Below are positions 22,954-33,520 of a stretch of DNA of 64,000 nucleotides, in pieces. The position numbers and the translations under genes are program-made. Every line of letters starts with the position of its first letter. The stretch's first letter is position 1. This DNA comes from Hortaea werneckii. Lineage: Eukaryota > Ascomycota > Dothideomycetes > Mycosphaerellales > Teratosphaeriaceae. The notes beneath the pieces were generated by a model that was given only the letters and a program-made list of their open reading frames with translations, was not told the origin of the DNA and searched no databases. The stretch spans positions 27,545 through 91,544 of the forward strand of contig JBAOKB010000148.1 of NCBI GenBank assembly GCA_037044905.1, given 5' to 3'.

Positions 22954-24571
22954 TTACTTCTGCTTGTAGGTGTGCATGACGTGAGCCTGTACCATGTTGT
23001 CAGTAAAGACCAATCGCAGCATAACGGCCGAGAGAGAGGTTTGCTTACATTGCAGTAGGCCTTAAGGCCCTCCTTGCCCCACTCACCACCGATACCAGAC
23101 TCCTTGTGCCCACCGAAGAATGCCTGCGGCGTTGGCTTCTCCCACGAGTTGATGAACACGGATCCGGCTTGCAGCCTCTTGCCGATACGCTCGGCCCGCT
23201 CGATGTCCTTGCCCCAGACACAAGCTCCCAGACCAGCATTCGTGTTGTTCGCTCTCTTGATGACTTCCTCCTCGTCTGACCATGGCTGGGTCGGGACGAT
23301 GGGGCCGAAAGGCTCTTCGGTGATGATGCGGGAGTCGTTGGGAGGGTTATCGATGATGGTGGGCTGGACGAAGAAGCCCTTGCCAGGCGCGACTTCCGAC
23401 TCACCAACAGCGAAGTTGTAGTTGTTCTTCTTGGTGTCCGCGAAGAACTCCTTGACTTTCTCGTACTGAATGGGAGAAGAAATGTCAGCGGCTGCTTTCG
23501 AGTCCCACTTGGAAATCAAGGGCAACTTACCTGCATCTGGTTTTGGATCGGACCAAGCAGAGCTCCACTGTCCGGTGAGCCGACCTTGATCGACTTGGTG
23601 AAGTTGACCATCTCATTGAGCATCTCCTGGTAGATGTCCTGGTGGATGTAGATACGCTTGGTCGCCACACACACTTGACCGGAGTTCTGGAAGGCTCCCA
23701 TCACGATCTCCGGAGCGATCTTCTTCACATCGACGTCGGGGAGGATGATCGAGGCATCGTTGCCGCCCAACTCGAGGGTAACACGCTTAAGCGTGCTCGC
23801 GCAAGCAGCCATGATCTTCTTACCGGTGGCGATGGAGCCAGTGAAGGAGATCTTGGCAATACCCGGGTGCTGGGTCAGCATTGGGCCAAGCTTGTCGTCG
23901 CCACCCAAGGCCTGGAGAACGCCTGGCGGCAGAACTTCCTGAGCCAACTCGACGATCTTCAAGGTCGTGTATGGCGTGTACGGAGATGGCTTCACGATGA
24001 TGCTGTTGCCAGTAAGGAGAGCAGGAATGATCTTGCCGAGGGACAGAATGATGGGGAAATTCCATGGGCAGATGGCGCCGACGACACCGAGAGGGGTGTA
24101 GCGGGTGGTCATGACCTTCTCGTCATCCTCACTGCGCTCCTCAGGAATGTCCAGACTCAAGTGGTGGTCGAAGAAGCCAGCCGCAGCCTTGACCTCAAAG
24201 GTGGCGAATTGACGCTATACGCTGTCAGCGATTGATGCTTATGCCTAGTATCCATACGTCCTTACTGGCTTGCCCGTCTCCTGGCACATCAGATCAATCA
24301 TGTCATCGTTGTATGCCATGTAGTGGTCTTTGAACTTCTCGATCAAGCTCTTGCGCTTCTCCAATGGCACCTGGCTCCAGCTTTCGAAGGCTTTCTGGGC
24401 AGCGTCGACGGCGTCATCAACATCTTGCTGGGTACCGATAGGGACTGGCCAGAGCTGCTCTCCTGTCGCTGGGTTGACGCCATGGTGCTTCGCCTTGCCA
24501 TCGCGCGGCTTGCCGTCAACGATGTTGTGGAAGGTATCCCAGGCGATGGTGGAGACTTTGCTCGGAGACAT
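22954..24571 (-). CDS. NAD(P)-dependent aldehyde dehydrogenase, 479 aa
   Basis: Exons 24571-24266, 24214-23531, 23465-23049 and 22986-22954 give 479 residues, a normal length. The ALDH fold is complete: Asn154 in PWNFP, the cofactor-binding FTGS (226-229), catalytic Glu250 (LELGGND) and nucleophile Cys284 (NSGQVCV), with EEPFGPI and a late IGGEWGKEG motif. It oxidises an aldehyde to the acid. There is no mitochondrial leader, so it is likely cytosolic. The last exon codes only 10 residues (ending YKQK). The substrate class is not clear; it is not an obvious match to the AldA ethanol-utilisation enzyme at its C-terminus. It is divergent from UAP1, sharing a promoter region of about 940 bases. 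Confidence 0.92.
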
Positions 24572-25510
24572 GGTTGCGGATGGATACAGTGAAGAGGGAT
24601 TGGAAGGGAAAGGAAAGTTGAGGGAGGTGGTGGGGGGAGCAAGAGTCTGCTTTATTATACAGTCCTTGCCGACGGCGTAACCGTAAGCGATGCCGTCTTA
24701 GATGAGGAGGGTACCGCTAAGCCTTGGTGGACTCCATGAGCCAGGCTCGCCCTTTTGCCCATCTCTCACCATTCACTACTCTGTAACCGGCAGCGCATGT
24801 GGGTACCTCGTGCACAAACGCCCATGTTCACAAACGCCGCCCCGCGCCCGCATGCATATACCCCACTTCAAGAAGTCGTCCAGGCTATTCGTCCGAGGTA
24901 CAGGACCCTGATGGTTGATAGGGACCGATAGCGTGCCGCATTCATAACTCGGTCCATGACGCCCCTCCTTCCTGGGCGAAGTCAGTGCTAGCACGCCGGC
25001 CTCTCATGAAGACGCTATTGTACCAGTACATGAAGTCTTGGTACATCGTCGAACGGAGGAAGCAGGCATAGACACTTCAGTCGACGATTTGGCCGTAGCT
25101 GCCAAGCGACCAGAAGCAATGGCCGACTCAAGTGGGATGAAGAGCCGCAATTCGGCCGGGTCAGGACAGCGCATTCTGTCTCACCAGAGCTCCCAACGGT
25201 CCAAAGGAATCGCTACGAGAACGACAACAGAACCGAAGTTTTATTCGTTATTGGTATCATCAGACGCGTGAGAATGGGCTCAGCTAGTTCCTCAAGTGAA
25301 TGCGTGCTGAATAGACGTATCGAAATTCGCCTCCAAACCCGTGTAAATATAGACCCTGCATGACGCACTGTTTGTGGGGTCCAGACGCTGTGAAACACGA
25401 GCTTGGGAGGCTGAGTGCCTGCCGGTTATAGCCCCAAACAATTGCGATCCCCCCTTGAAATAATTAGCATCTCTGCTCCCACTGACATCTCTGTGAGCAC
25501 ATCATTCACC
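24572..25510. other. Divergent promoter region between aldehyde dehydrogenase and UAP1
   Basis: Holds no gene I can support. The in-frame ATG at 25415 upstream of UAP1 is treated as leader sequence because homologues start near MSGIMNSM. Confidence 0.5.
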
Positions 25511-27052
25511 ATGTCAGGCATCATGAACAGCATGCTTTCCGCCCTGCACTTGGGCGGAAAGAAAGAAGAAGACGATGCCCCACCTCACATCCCCACCGAC
25601 GAAGAAACGAAAGAGCTGCGCGAAAGCTATGAAAAGGCCGGACAAGGACAGGTCTTCACCTACTGGGATGAGCTGAAGCCGGAAGAGAAGGGCAGACTTT
25701 ACTCGCAATTGCAGCCCATTGACCCGGAGCATATCAACCGTGTCACCGAGAAAGCTCTCAACCCACCGCCACAGGAAGGCGAACAGCAGAAGCCCCAGCT
25801 GGAACAGCTACCAGACTCTGCAACCACCTCTACCATCGACAGCAAGCAAGGTGATATAGAGAAATGGCACAAGTCCGGCCTAGATCTCATTGCTCAGAAC
25901 AAGGTCGCCGTCGTCCTGATGGCAGGCGGCCAGGGCACACGTTTGGGCAGCTCTGCACCCAAAGGCTGCTACGACATCGGCTTGCCAAGTCAGAAGTCGC
26001 TCTTCCAGCTACAGGCAGAGAGGATCTGGCGTCTACAACATCTCGCCAACAAAGCACACCAGAAGGACGACTCCACTGTGCCTTGGTACATTATGACTTC
26101 CGGCCCCACGCGCAAACCCACCCAAGACTTCTTCGAAGAGCACAGATACTTTGGGCTTGACCGGAAGAACGTTCTATTCTTCGAGCAAGGTGTGTTGCCA
26201 TGCGTCAGCATGGAAGGCAAGATCCTGCTGGAGACTAAGGGCAAGGTCGCTGTCGCCCCAGACGGCAACGGCGGTTTGTACCAAGCCCTAATCGGCTCAG
26301 GATGTGTGCAAGACATGGAGAAGAGAGGCGTGCAGCACATTCACGCTTATTGCGTTGACAACTGCCTCGTCCGCGTCGCAGACCCCACTTTCATCGGCTT
26401 CTCCGCCGAGCACGATGTCGACATTGCTACCAAAGTTGTCCGCAAGCGCAACGCCAAGGAGTCGGTCGGACTGATCCTCCAGAAGAACGGCAAGCCAGAC
26501 GTGGTCGAGTACTCTGAAATCTCTGAAGATCTGGCCGAAGCCAAAGACTCCAAAGACAGTAATCTGCTCAAGTTCCGTGCGGCCAACATCGTGAACCACT
26601 ACTACAGCTTCCGCTTCCTACAGAGCATCCCTGACTGGGCATACAAGCTTCCACACCACGTTGCGAAGAAGAAGATCCCGAGCGTCGATCTCAAGACCGG
26701 GGAGCAGGTCAAGCCGGACAAGCCAAACGGCATCAAACTCGAACAGTTCGTGTTCGATTGCTTCCCCTTCCTGCCCATGGACAAGTTCGCTTGCATGGAA
26801 GTCAAACGTGAGGATGAATTCTCGCCTCTCAAGAACGCTTCGGGTTCTGGCGAGGACTGTCCGGAGACAAGCAGGAAGGACATTATGCAGCAAGGCAGGC
26901 GCTTCCTCGAGGAAGCCGGTGCGACGGTCACGAGCGAGGGTGAGGATGCGGGAGTAGAAGTGTCACCGCTCATCAGCTATTCCGGTGAGGGTCTAGAGTT
27001 CTTGCACGGCAGGCAGATCAAGGCGCCTGCTGTGATTGAGAAGGAGGACTAG
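25511..27052 (+). CDS. UAP1: UDP-N-acetylglucosamine pyrophosphorylase, 513 aa
   Basis: Single-exon gene of 513 residues. It makes UDP-GlcNAc from UTP and GlcNAc-1-phosphate, the donor for chitin, N-glycans and GPI anchors, and acts in the cytosol. The uridylyltransferase signature LMAGGQGTRLGSSAPKG lies at about residues 138-154, followed by the substrate-binding motifs PDGNGG and HAYCVDN; the family's C-terminal SYSGEGLE is also present. The length fits yeast Qri1/Uap1 (about 480-500) with a slightly long acidic N-terminus. It is likely essential in most fungi. Confidence 0.96.
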   Translation: MSGIMNSMLSALHLGGKKEEDDAPPHIPTDEETKELRESYEKAGQGQVFTYWDELKPEEKGRLYSQLQPIDPEHINRVTEKALNPPPQEGEQQKPQLEQLPDSATTSTIDSKQGDIEKWHKSGLDLIAQNKVAVVLMAGGQGTRLGSSAPKGCYDIGLPSQKSLFQLQAERIWRLQHLANKAHQKDDSTVPWYIMTSGPTRKPTQDFFEEHRYFGLDRKNVLFFEQGVLPCVSMEGKILLETKGKVAVAPDGNGGLYQALIGSGCVQDMEKRGVQHIHAYCVDNCLVRVADPTFIGFSAEHDVDIATKVVRKRNAKESVGLILQKNGKPDVVEYSEISEDLAEAKDSKDSNLLKFRAANIVNHYYSFRFLQSIPDWAYKLPHHVAKKKIPSVDLKTGEQVKPDKPNGIKLEQFVFDCFPFLPMDKFACMEVKREDEFSPLKNASGSGEDCPETSRKDIMQQGRRFLEEAGATVTSEGEDAGVEVSPLISYSGEGLEFLHGRQIKAPAVIEKED

Positions 27053-28065
27053 GTTGAGTTTTGAGGTGAAACTTTGCAAGTCTCAGGCGATGGCGCCGTA
27101 ACGGGAGGCGTTAGGTTTTTGGCACGTTCTCGGAGCAGTCACAACGGTAGACAGCGTATGATACTACGAAATGCATAGTTGGTGAAAAGGAGTGCAGCTG
27201 AGAAAGCATAAGTTCTGGTGCGTACATGATGCTTCAATCGTCGTTTTGATGAGCTTGCAACACCGGCGCTTGCCTTGTAGAGTCCACCTCACGATCGTTA
27301 CTAGCCAAAAAGATAATATCTGTCATTTATGTGCCTTCATTGCTGAGACTAGTATTGCCAGAAATGGCCGTTTGGCAATTCGAGGAAGAGAAACCTTGAT
27401 GGTGGGCAGAATGCATTGCTTTGTGCCTAGCGTATCTGTGACCGAAACCTTGATGTTTGGATCTCTTTGCCTGACGATATCTCTTCATCCAGAAACCTGT
27501 CACATTTTCTACGAGGCAAGATTGCCGCTTTTGGCTTCGACACATTCACTACAACCATGCGGCACGAAATGCACGTGATTCTCTGGCCGCCGCTCGGGCC
27601 ATTCGGCATCGGCAGCCTGAACGTTCGCCCGTACCGACTGCGGAATTACCCGTCGCTTGTGCCGCCCGAATGAAAAGCTGCATCCCACTTTGCGCTTGCG
27701 ACTGGCCTATCTTCTTGCAATCCTCAATTCCCACACTCTATCCGATCAAACAGTTCTCGCCGGAGGAAGAGGTCGAGGGCAGAAGAAGAGGGAGAAGACG
27801 TTGAAGAGCGAGGTTAGGACGTGAAGAGCTTAGGCCATTACAAAAGAAGGTGAGTGAGAGAGCACCGGCAGTTGAGCGCGAGCGCGAGCACGAGCATGCG
27901 AGTATGAGCAGCACCACGGGGAAGGTTGCGTGTCGAAGTGCAAACAAATGCTCTACCTTGAAGGGCGATATCGAACGAGTCATGAATGGGCACATACTGA
28001 CTAGACAAAACGATGAAGTCAGCATCAGTACTCGGTGAAGTATTGAATCAGCAGCAACAGACAAA
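27053..28065. other. Intergenic, no gene seen
   Basis: UAP1 3' region and the promoter/leader of the zinc-knuckle gene. There is a GA-rich stretch at 27755-27800 and a GAGCGC/GAGCAC-rich stretch at 27875-27905. Nothing coding. Confidence 0.5.
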
Positions 28066-28994
28066 ATGTCTTCACTTGCTCGTCGCGCATGCTACAAGTG
28101 CGGCAACGTCGGTCACTATGCCGAGGTCTGCACCAGCACTGAGCGCCTGTGCTACAACTGCAAGCAGCCGGGTATGTTGACTACATCAGAGAAGGTCCCA
28201 CAAGTGGTAATGTACAGTTTGCTGACCGCTACTTGAACAGGCCACGAGAGCAACACATGCCCGGCCCCCAGGACCACCGAGAGTAAGTTCCGGCCTTCGC
28301 ATCATCATCACTCGACTCGAGACAACGGGCAACGACCTCAGGACCAGTAGCTGAAGAGTGACTAACCATGGATCCAGGCAAGCAGTGCTACCACTGCCAG
28401 GGCCTCGGCCATGTTCAGGCTGACTGCCCGACTCTGCGCCTGAGCGGTGGTCCCGGCAACAACCGCTGCTACTCTTGCGGCCAGAATGGCCACATTGCGG
28501 TATGTGCAGTCCTTCCTCGCCCTTCTGGCCGATCTCCTGCTGACAAGCATAATCAGCGCAACTGCCCAGCTCCAGGCACTGCCCCGATTGCCCCAGTCGG
28601 TCGTGGCGCTGGTGCTCCCCGCGGTGGCTTCCGCGGCGGCTACGCTGGTGTCCAGAACAACCGCGCTGCTCAGTGCTACAAGTGCGGTGGCCCCAACCAC
28701 TTCGCCCGTGACTGCCAGGCCCAGGCTATGAAGTGCTACGCCTGTGGCAAGCTCGGCCACATTAGCCGTGACTGCTCGGCGCCCAATGGCAGCGCCCCCA
28801 ACGCAGCCGGCAAGACCTGCTACAGGTGCGGCGAGACTGGCCACATCAGCAGGGACTGCCCCCAGGCTGCCCTTGAGGTCAACGGTGCGGTCGGAGTCGT
28901 CCCGGCTGTCAACGGTGAGGCTGCCGCCCCTACTGCCGGTGTTCAGGCTGAAGCTGTTGCCGCGCCTGTTGCACCAGCTCAGGTCGTCGCTTAA
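28066..28994 (+). CDS. GIS2: CCHC zinc-knuckle nucleic-acid-binding protein, GIS2/CNBP type, 235 aa
   Basis: Exons 28066-28171, 28241-28282, 28378-28499 and 28557-28994 give 235 residues. Seven CCHC knuckles (C-x2-C-x4-H-x4-C) are visible, the second and fourth completed across introns, matching the seven of yeast Gis2, human CNBP and fission-yeast Byr3. Between knuckles four and five is a Gly/Arg linker (GRGAGAPRGGFRGG), typical of RNA binders. The Ala/Val-rich tail of about 50 residues lacks knuckles. It binds single-stranded RNA or DNA and is linked to translation control and stress granules in yeast. The high GC at third positions fits a strongly expressed gene. Confidence 0.93.
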
Positions 28995-29852
28995 GCGCTT
29001 CCAACTTTCACAAGCTATGGGTGCGTGCTTTTTTCCGGCCAAGAAGCACAGATGCACCCTTGCTACGGCCGACACCTGTTCTATCTTCGACCATTCGACA
29101 CATTAAAGCGTTCGGACGACCTCTCATGACACAAGACCCGGCTTTTGAGAAGTCAAGACAATTTCTTATCTGACGACCATGACGACCCAGCATATACTCT
29201 CACCTTGACAAGAAAAGACGACAAAGCAAGACGCGCGCAGCCTCATTTTGTGGATGTTCATTCTAGGCTGGCTGCGCGAGACAAGAAGGAGAAGGGTGGA
29301 GGCGAACAAGCGGGGCGGAACGTAGCGGAAGGCGCGGCAGACGATTTGGTTGTGTCGTGGATGGTTTCTAGTACCGAAAAGAGCACATTCTTGTTCACTT
29401 CCAGTTTTTTGACATGCGTGCATTACGATGGCGCTTGCGTATTTGCCAGCGCAAAAAGCTTGGGTTGTCTCAAACGTCTCATGGCCATCTCCCTTACTTG
29501 GTCTTGGATTTTTTATTCCATATCGCTGATTGCATAATGCAGAGTCCTGGCTTCTGTTGCTCTGGCGTTAATGTCGAAGAATGTCAATGCCAAGAGGTGA
29601 GGTCTGAAATCTCCCAATGCGGCTGTGCCCAGTCATTGCTCGAGGAAACTACGGACTCGCTCCTTCCCACGAAATATGAGGCGGATCTGAACTCGACTTC
29701 AGACGCTTCACCTTTCACTTCTCTCCTAACTTCTCAGCCCATCCCACGCCATTTACTTGCATTTATTGCCATATTCTGACTTCTATCTTCACTCCTCATC
29801 TCACGGCAACAGGCCTTGAACTTGCCCCTTGGCTGCCCCCCGACCGCTCAAG
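28995..29852. other. Intergenic, no gene seen
   Basis: 3' UTR of the zinc-knuckle gene and the DMC1 promoter. ORFs such as 29145-29537 have no recognisable features. Confidence 0.5.
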
Positions 29853-31158
29853 ATGCCTGCCTCAGTTTCGAGCAGTGATGATGGCGAGGTGCGGAGCTTG
29901 CTTGGGAAAAGCTCAGCCGCAAAGAGAGCAGTACTGATAGGGTCACTGCAGGAAAACTTCATTGTCGACGTCGACACCCTTCAGAGCCATGGAATCGGTC
30001 AAGCCGATATCCAGAAGTTGAAAGCCAACTCAATTCATACGATAGCTGTAATGTCTAGTCGCTTCTTCAGTCTCTGCACACTCCTGACCTCACTCTAGCA
30101 AGTTTTGTCAACCATGTCCAAGGCGATGCTCAAGATCAAAGGCTTTTCCGAGGTCAAAGTCGACAAGATCAAGGAGGCTGCGAGAAAGTGTACGGTATGA
30201 CTCTGCCTTCATCTGTCAGCAATCACTTGCGGTGCCTAATCTGACGCACATATCCAGCCCAGCGCTAGCGGCTTCGTAACCGGTGCAGAAGTCCTCCAGA
30301 CGCGCAAGCGCTGCTTCCGGCTCTCAACTGGTAGCAAACAGTGGGACGCCATCCTGCTTGGTGGTTTTCAGTCCGGCAGCGTCAATGAAGTGTTTGGCGA
30401 GTATCGCTGTGGGAAGACGCAGCTTGCCCACACTCTCGCTGTAGTCGCTCAGCTGCCCAAAGACGTAGGCGGTGGTGAAGGCAAGGTGATATACATTGGT
30501 CAGTGATCTCCAGGTCTCAACGTCTGGGCTTCACAGCTAACTTGTTCTGCAGATACCGAAGGCACTTTCCGTCCCGAACGCATTGTCCAAATCGCTGAAC
30601 GCTTCAACGTTGACGCAGAAGTCGCCAACGAGAACATATCATATGTTCGCGCGCAGAATAGCGAGCACCAACACGAAGCACTATTGCAAGCTACTGAGCA
30701 GCTCGCCACTGGTGATTACCGTCTTGTGATAGTCGACAGCATCTGTGCTCTGTTTCGCGTCGACTACACTGGCCGTGGCGAGTTGAACGAAAGACAGCAG
30801 AAGTTGAATCAGCATCTGAGCAAGCTATGCAAGATAGCCGAAGAGTTCAATGTTACTGTGTTCATGACCAATCAAGTCCAGAGCGACCCCGGCGCCAGTG
30901 CACTGTTTGCCGGTGCAGACGGAAGGAAGCCCGTCGGTGGCCACATTGTAGCTCACGCTTCAACCACTCGGGTGTTGCTTCGCAAAGGCCGTGGTGATGA
31001 GCGTGTGGCCAAGATACAGGACTCTCCTGGTGGGTTTAATCAGCCTGGCCGCTACTATGCTTTCTCACGCTGACTTTGTTTTGCCTACAGACTGCCCCGA
31101 ACGCGAGGCCACGTATATCATTACCACTGGCGGTATCAGTGACCCTGAGAAGGTCTGA
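29853..31158 (+). CDS. DMC1: Meiotic recombinase DMC1 (RecA/RAD51 family), 358 aa
   Basis: Exons 29853-30047, 30099-30194, 30258-30498, 30553-31029 and 31091-31158 give 358 residues. An N-terminal helix-hairpin-helix region is followed by the RecA core: Walker A GEYRCGKTQ (144-152, with the Cys seen in yeast Dmc1), Walker B LVIVDSICALF, the RGELNERQQKL signature, the L2 loop and RKGRGDERVAKI. Loop residues such as SDPGA favour DMC1 over RAD51. It forms filaments on single-stranded DNA and drives strand exchange between homologues in meiosis. Its presence intact points to a sexual cycle, now or recently. It is slightly longer than yeast Dmc1 (334). Confidence 0.93.
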
Positions 31159-31299
31159 ATTTCAGAGAATGGTACCCTGTAGGGGCATGATCCTCCAGAG
31201 GGTGTGCGAATTCGATACTTTTCCGCATGAATCTTCACTTGCTCAATTGCTACGTTGTCATCCAATAGACAATCTTAGCTGCAGAGAAAGTACGTTCAC

Positions 31300-31780
31300 A
31301 TTGCGTTCCACACATTAAACCCATTCTTGAAGACCAGTGCTCCTTGCGTTGTCCGAGACAGATAGAGATCGGGTACCCACTATCCGCTTTCTGCCGGACA
31401 CAGAGCTAGTATCGACCACGGAGCGTTTTAATTCTGCTGCCGTATCTTGTACCCTAAAAGCCCCAGCGAAGTTTATACGCCTCGGTCGCAAAAGCAAAAG
31501 CCGGTTTAACGCATCCTATCCTAAAATTCTCGATGTCAAGTGCGATTCTATAGTCGTAAGTTAATTCTATTATAAAATCTAGTACGACGCTCGAGAAACT
31601 TAATAGTATATTCGGGATATAGCGTCCTTTTACGGGACCTTTGTAAACGGCGTGCGTCTAAAGTCTAGAGGATCATCTAATCCCCTCTTTTCTAATCTAT
31701 ATAGCATTAGCGACAGCGATGTTGTTTAACTCGGCATTATTTAGAGGGGCGGAAAGGAGGACAGATATAGATGTGTGAAG
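31300..31780. repeat. TA-rich stretch with a RIP-like signature
   Basis: Between about 31561 and 31755 I count roughly 25 TpA dinucleotides against fewer than ten CpA plus TpG together, with no long ORF. That bias is what repeat-induced point mutation (C to T in CpA) leaves in repeats of Pezizomycotina. It is probably a mutated transposon remnant. The source element is not recognisable. Confidence 0.55.
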
Positions 31781-31838
31781 ATCCGCATTAAATGCAATAG
31801 TGGCTAACAAAAGCCTCTAACATCCGAGCACAAGCACA

Positions 31839-32050
31839 CCGACTAACTAACGCTACGCCCGGCGGACTATCACACCGCTCTACCACCCTCTGCCTACGCC
31901 GACCAACCAGCGCCACACCCTGCCGACCACCGCACCCCTCTCCCACCCTCTGCCCACGCCGACTAATTAGCGCGACACCCTGCCAACCACCGCACCCCTC
32001 TCCCACCCTCTGCCCACACCGGGCAACTAACGACACGCCCGGCTAACTGC
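31839..32050. repeat. 60-bp minisatellite, about 3.5 units
   Basis: Units begin at 31839, 31899, 31959 and 32019, each opening CCGACTAA or similar and containing a CCCTCTGCC core; the fourth is partial. The period is exactly 60, so it stays in frame and makes a spurious repeat ORF on the minus strand. Units two and three are most alike. No function is inferred. Confidence 0.85.
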
Positions 32051-32420
32051 ACGCAGGCGAAGCATCCCCTATTCGAAAACTTTTCGCCTGTTGCAGTCCC
32101 CCCTATATTCCAGCAACATTATGCGAGGCCCTCTGCGAAGTGTAAGTCGAAAGGGACGGCGTCTTCCTCTGCGATGCTAGTAAAGCGAGCAAAACCACTC
32201 TAGGAGAACAAGAACTCGTCGAGTATTCTTAATTCACCTTTCGACGAGGACAGCCTGGCTTCAACGAAGCAGCGCACCTGAGACGAACGACGGTAGGTAC
32301 TAGCGACGGCTCTCGCCCCCGGGGGTGTGTATAGTAGGAGCGATTCCAAAGACAGGACACTTTAGGCGGTCCGCCGCCTGAAAGATGTTTGTAACTACTA
32401 CGTAGGGACGCGGCATCCTC
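32051..32420. other. Intergenic, no gene seen
   Basis: Sequence between the minisatellite and the 30-bp repeats. The frame of the downstream endonuclease-like ORF is closed by a TAA near 32391, so any 5' exon must be spliced in; I could not find a clear one. Confidence 0.4.
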
Positions 32421-32510
32421 TACTGCCAGCATCGAGAAGCGGGCAGGTCCTACCGCCAGCTTCGAGCAGCCGGCACCTACCAACGCCAGCGTCGAGAAAG
32501 CGACATCCTC
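32421..32510 (+). repeat. 30-bp tandem repeat, 3 units
   Basis: Units 32421-32450, 32451-32480 and 32481-32510 share the core GCCAGC-TCGAG. In the frame of the downstream ORF they read as ten-residue repeats (TASIEKRAGP, TASFEQPAPT, NASVEKATSS), so they may be part of its N-terminus. Confidence 0.75.
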
Positions 32511-32562
32511 CACTGGTAATCGCAGCCAACTCCCCGCGCCCGGAGTCCAAGAGTCCACGATC

Positions 32563-33042
32563 ATGTTGGCCATTAGAAGTGGTATCCTGACAACTGTGGA
32601 CTGGGATCGATGGAAGGCAGGTGCAGAGCTCTCTCACCTCTGCCACCTCCCCTGGTGTGGAAACCCAACACACTTCGTCTTCGAATCTGGCGGGGACAAT
32701 AAGAGTCGCAAGAAGTGTGTTCAAGCTCTGCCGAACAAGGCCAGTGTTGTGGACGTCATCTGCACCCACGAACCGGCTTGCCACCTCAGGACAAGAGACG
32801 AGTTGTATTCATTTGACCATCTCGTCCAACAGATAGCAAACCTCCGGCGGAGGACACTCAGTTTCGGAAAAGCACATCAGACACGCAGATACCCGCTGTG
32901 TGGAGAAGAGAGCAGCATGAGTGGCAGCGAGTTTGTTGCACATGTCGTCGAAACCCACACGGATCCAGTCGCCGAGCACATGACCGTACAGTCCAAACTT
33001 CCTGTAAGAATCGCGAAAATCCATCCTATCTCATTGCTATAG
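32563..33042 (+). CDS. His-Me finger endonuclease-like protein (I-PpoI type zinc loop), 159 aa or longer
   Basis: From the first ATG the frame gives 159 residues. Residues 22-73 match the I-PpoI/zf-His_Me_endon core: catalytic-type His25 in LSHLCH, zinc ligands Cys27, Cys32 and His37, the Asn46 magnesium-site position in ESGGDNKSRKKC, and the second zinc site Cys52, Cys67, His69, Cys73. I-PpoI itself is a homing endonuclease of rDNA introns; relatives encoded in nuclear genomes of filamentous fungi have no assigned role. Upstream the frame is open back to about 32394 through the 30-bp repeats without an ATG, so the 5' end may be missing or spliced. It lies in a damaged zone, so it may be a relic despite intact core residues. 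Confidence 0.55.
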   Translation: MLAIRSGILTTVDWDRWKAGAELSHLCHLPWCGNPTHFVFESGGDNKSRKKCVQALPNKASVVDVICTHEPACHLRTRDELYSFDHLVQQIANLRRRTLSFGKAHQTRRYPLCGEESSMSGSEFVAHVVETHTDPVAEHMTVQSKLPVRIAKIHPISLL

Positions 33043-33213
33043 ATTGAGTGTTGCTAACCGGAGGTACAATATGGTAGCGTAGAGAGCAGATAATCCCACG
33101 GAGATGATGGCTATAGAGCGGCACTGCTAGTCAGAAGATTCATATGTCGAGTTGGAACTGTAGAGTCTCTCCTTATCCGCTTTCCAGGCGGCGTGGCGCC
33201 TTGAGCTTCCATG

Positions 33214-33455
33214 ACTTCACCTTCGTGGCAGTAGCAGGTATACGAGGATAAAAGAAGTGAAATCAAAATCCATGAGCAAGAGCTCCGGTATCGCTACAGA
33301 AAACCTGTTGAGGACGTCCAAGATGGTGTCAGGTTTGATCATCGTGACAAGAAGATGATCCACGACATCATATTCACGCAGGCCGAGTCAACCCTCCAGT
33401 CGATTAAGAAAGAACTTCTCGACAGACTCCAAAAGACGGTCGGGAAAAGGCAGAA

Positions 33456-33499
<44 letters not shown>

Positions 33500-33520
33500 C
33501 TCATAATGCTGGATGAGAGT
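33214..33520 (+). pseudogene. Decayed coding fragment, unknown family (right copy)
   Basis: The plus strand reads as a charged, helical-looking protein for about 80 codons, containing LRYRYRKPVEDVQDGVRF and LQSIKKELLDRLQKT, then passes into the poly-C run (13 prolines) and stops. No start codon or splice site is evident upstream. Homologous to 3530-3765, which has an in-frame stop. Either an end of a former gene or part of a transposon. Confidence 0.45.
33458..33498. repeat. Poly-C run of 41 bases
   Basis: An uninterrupted run of 41 C. The left copy has ordinary mixed sequence at this point (GGCCTGCTCAGAGAGGAGCC on the minus strand), so the run is an insertion or expansion. Length in the assembly is uncertain because such homopolymers are hard to sequence. 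Confidence 0.9.

Noticed and set aside
31839..32050. Repeat array considered as a CRISPR
   Set aside because: Direct tandem units without unique spacers in a eukaryotic context; it is a minisatellite.
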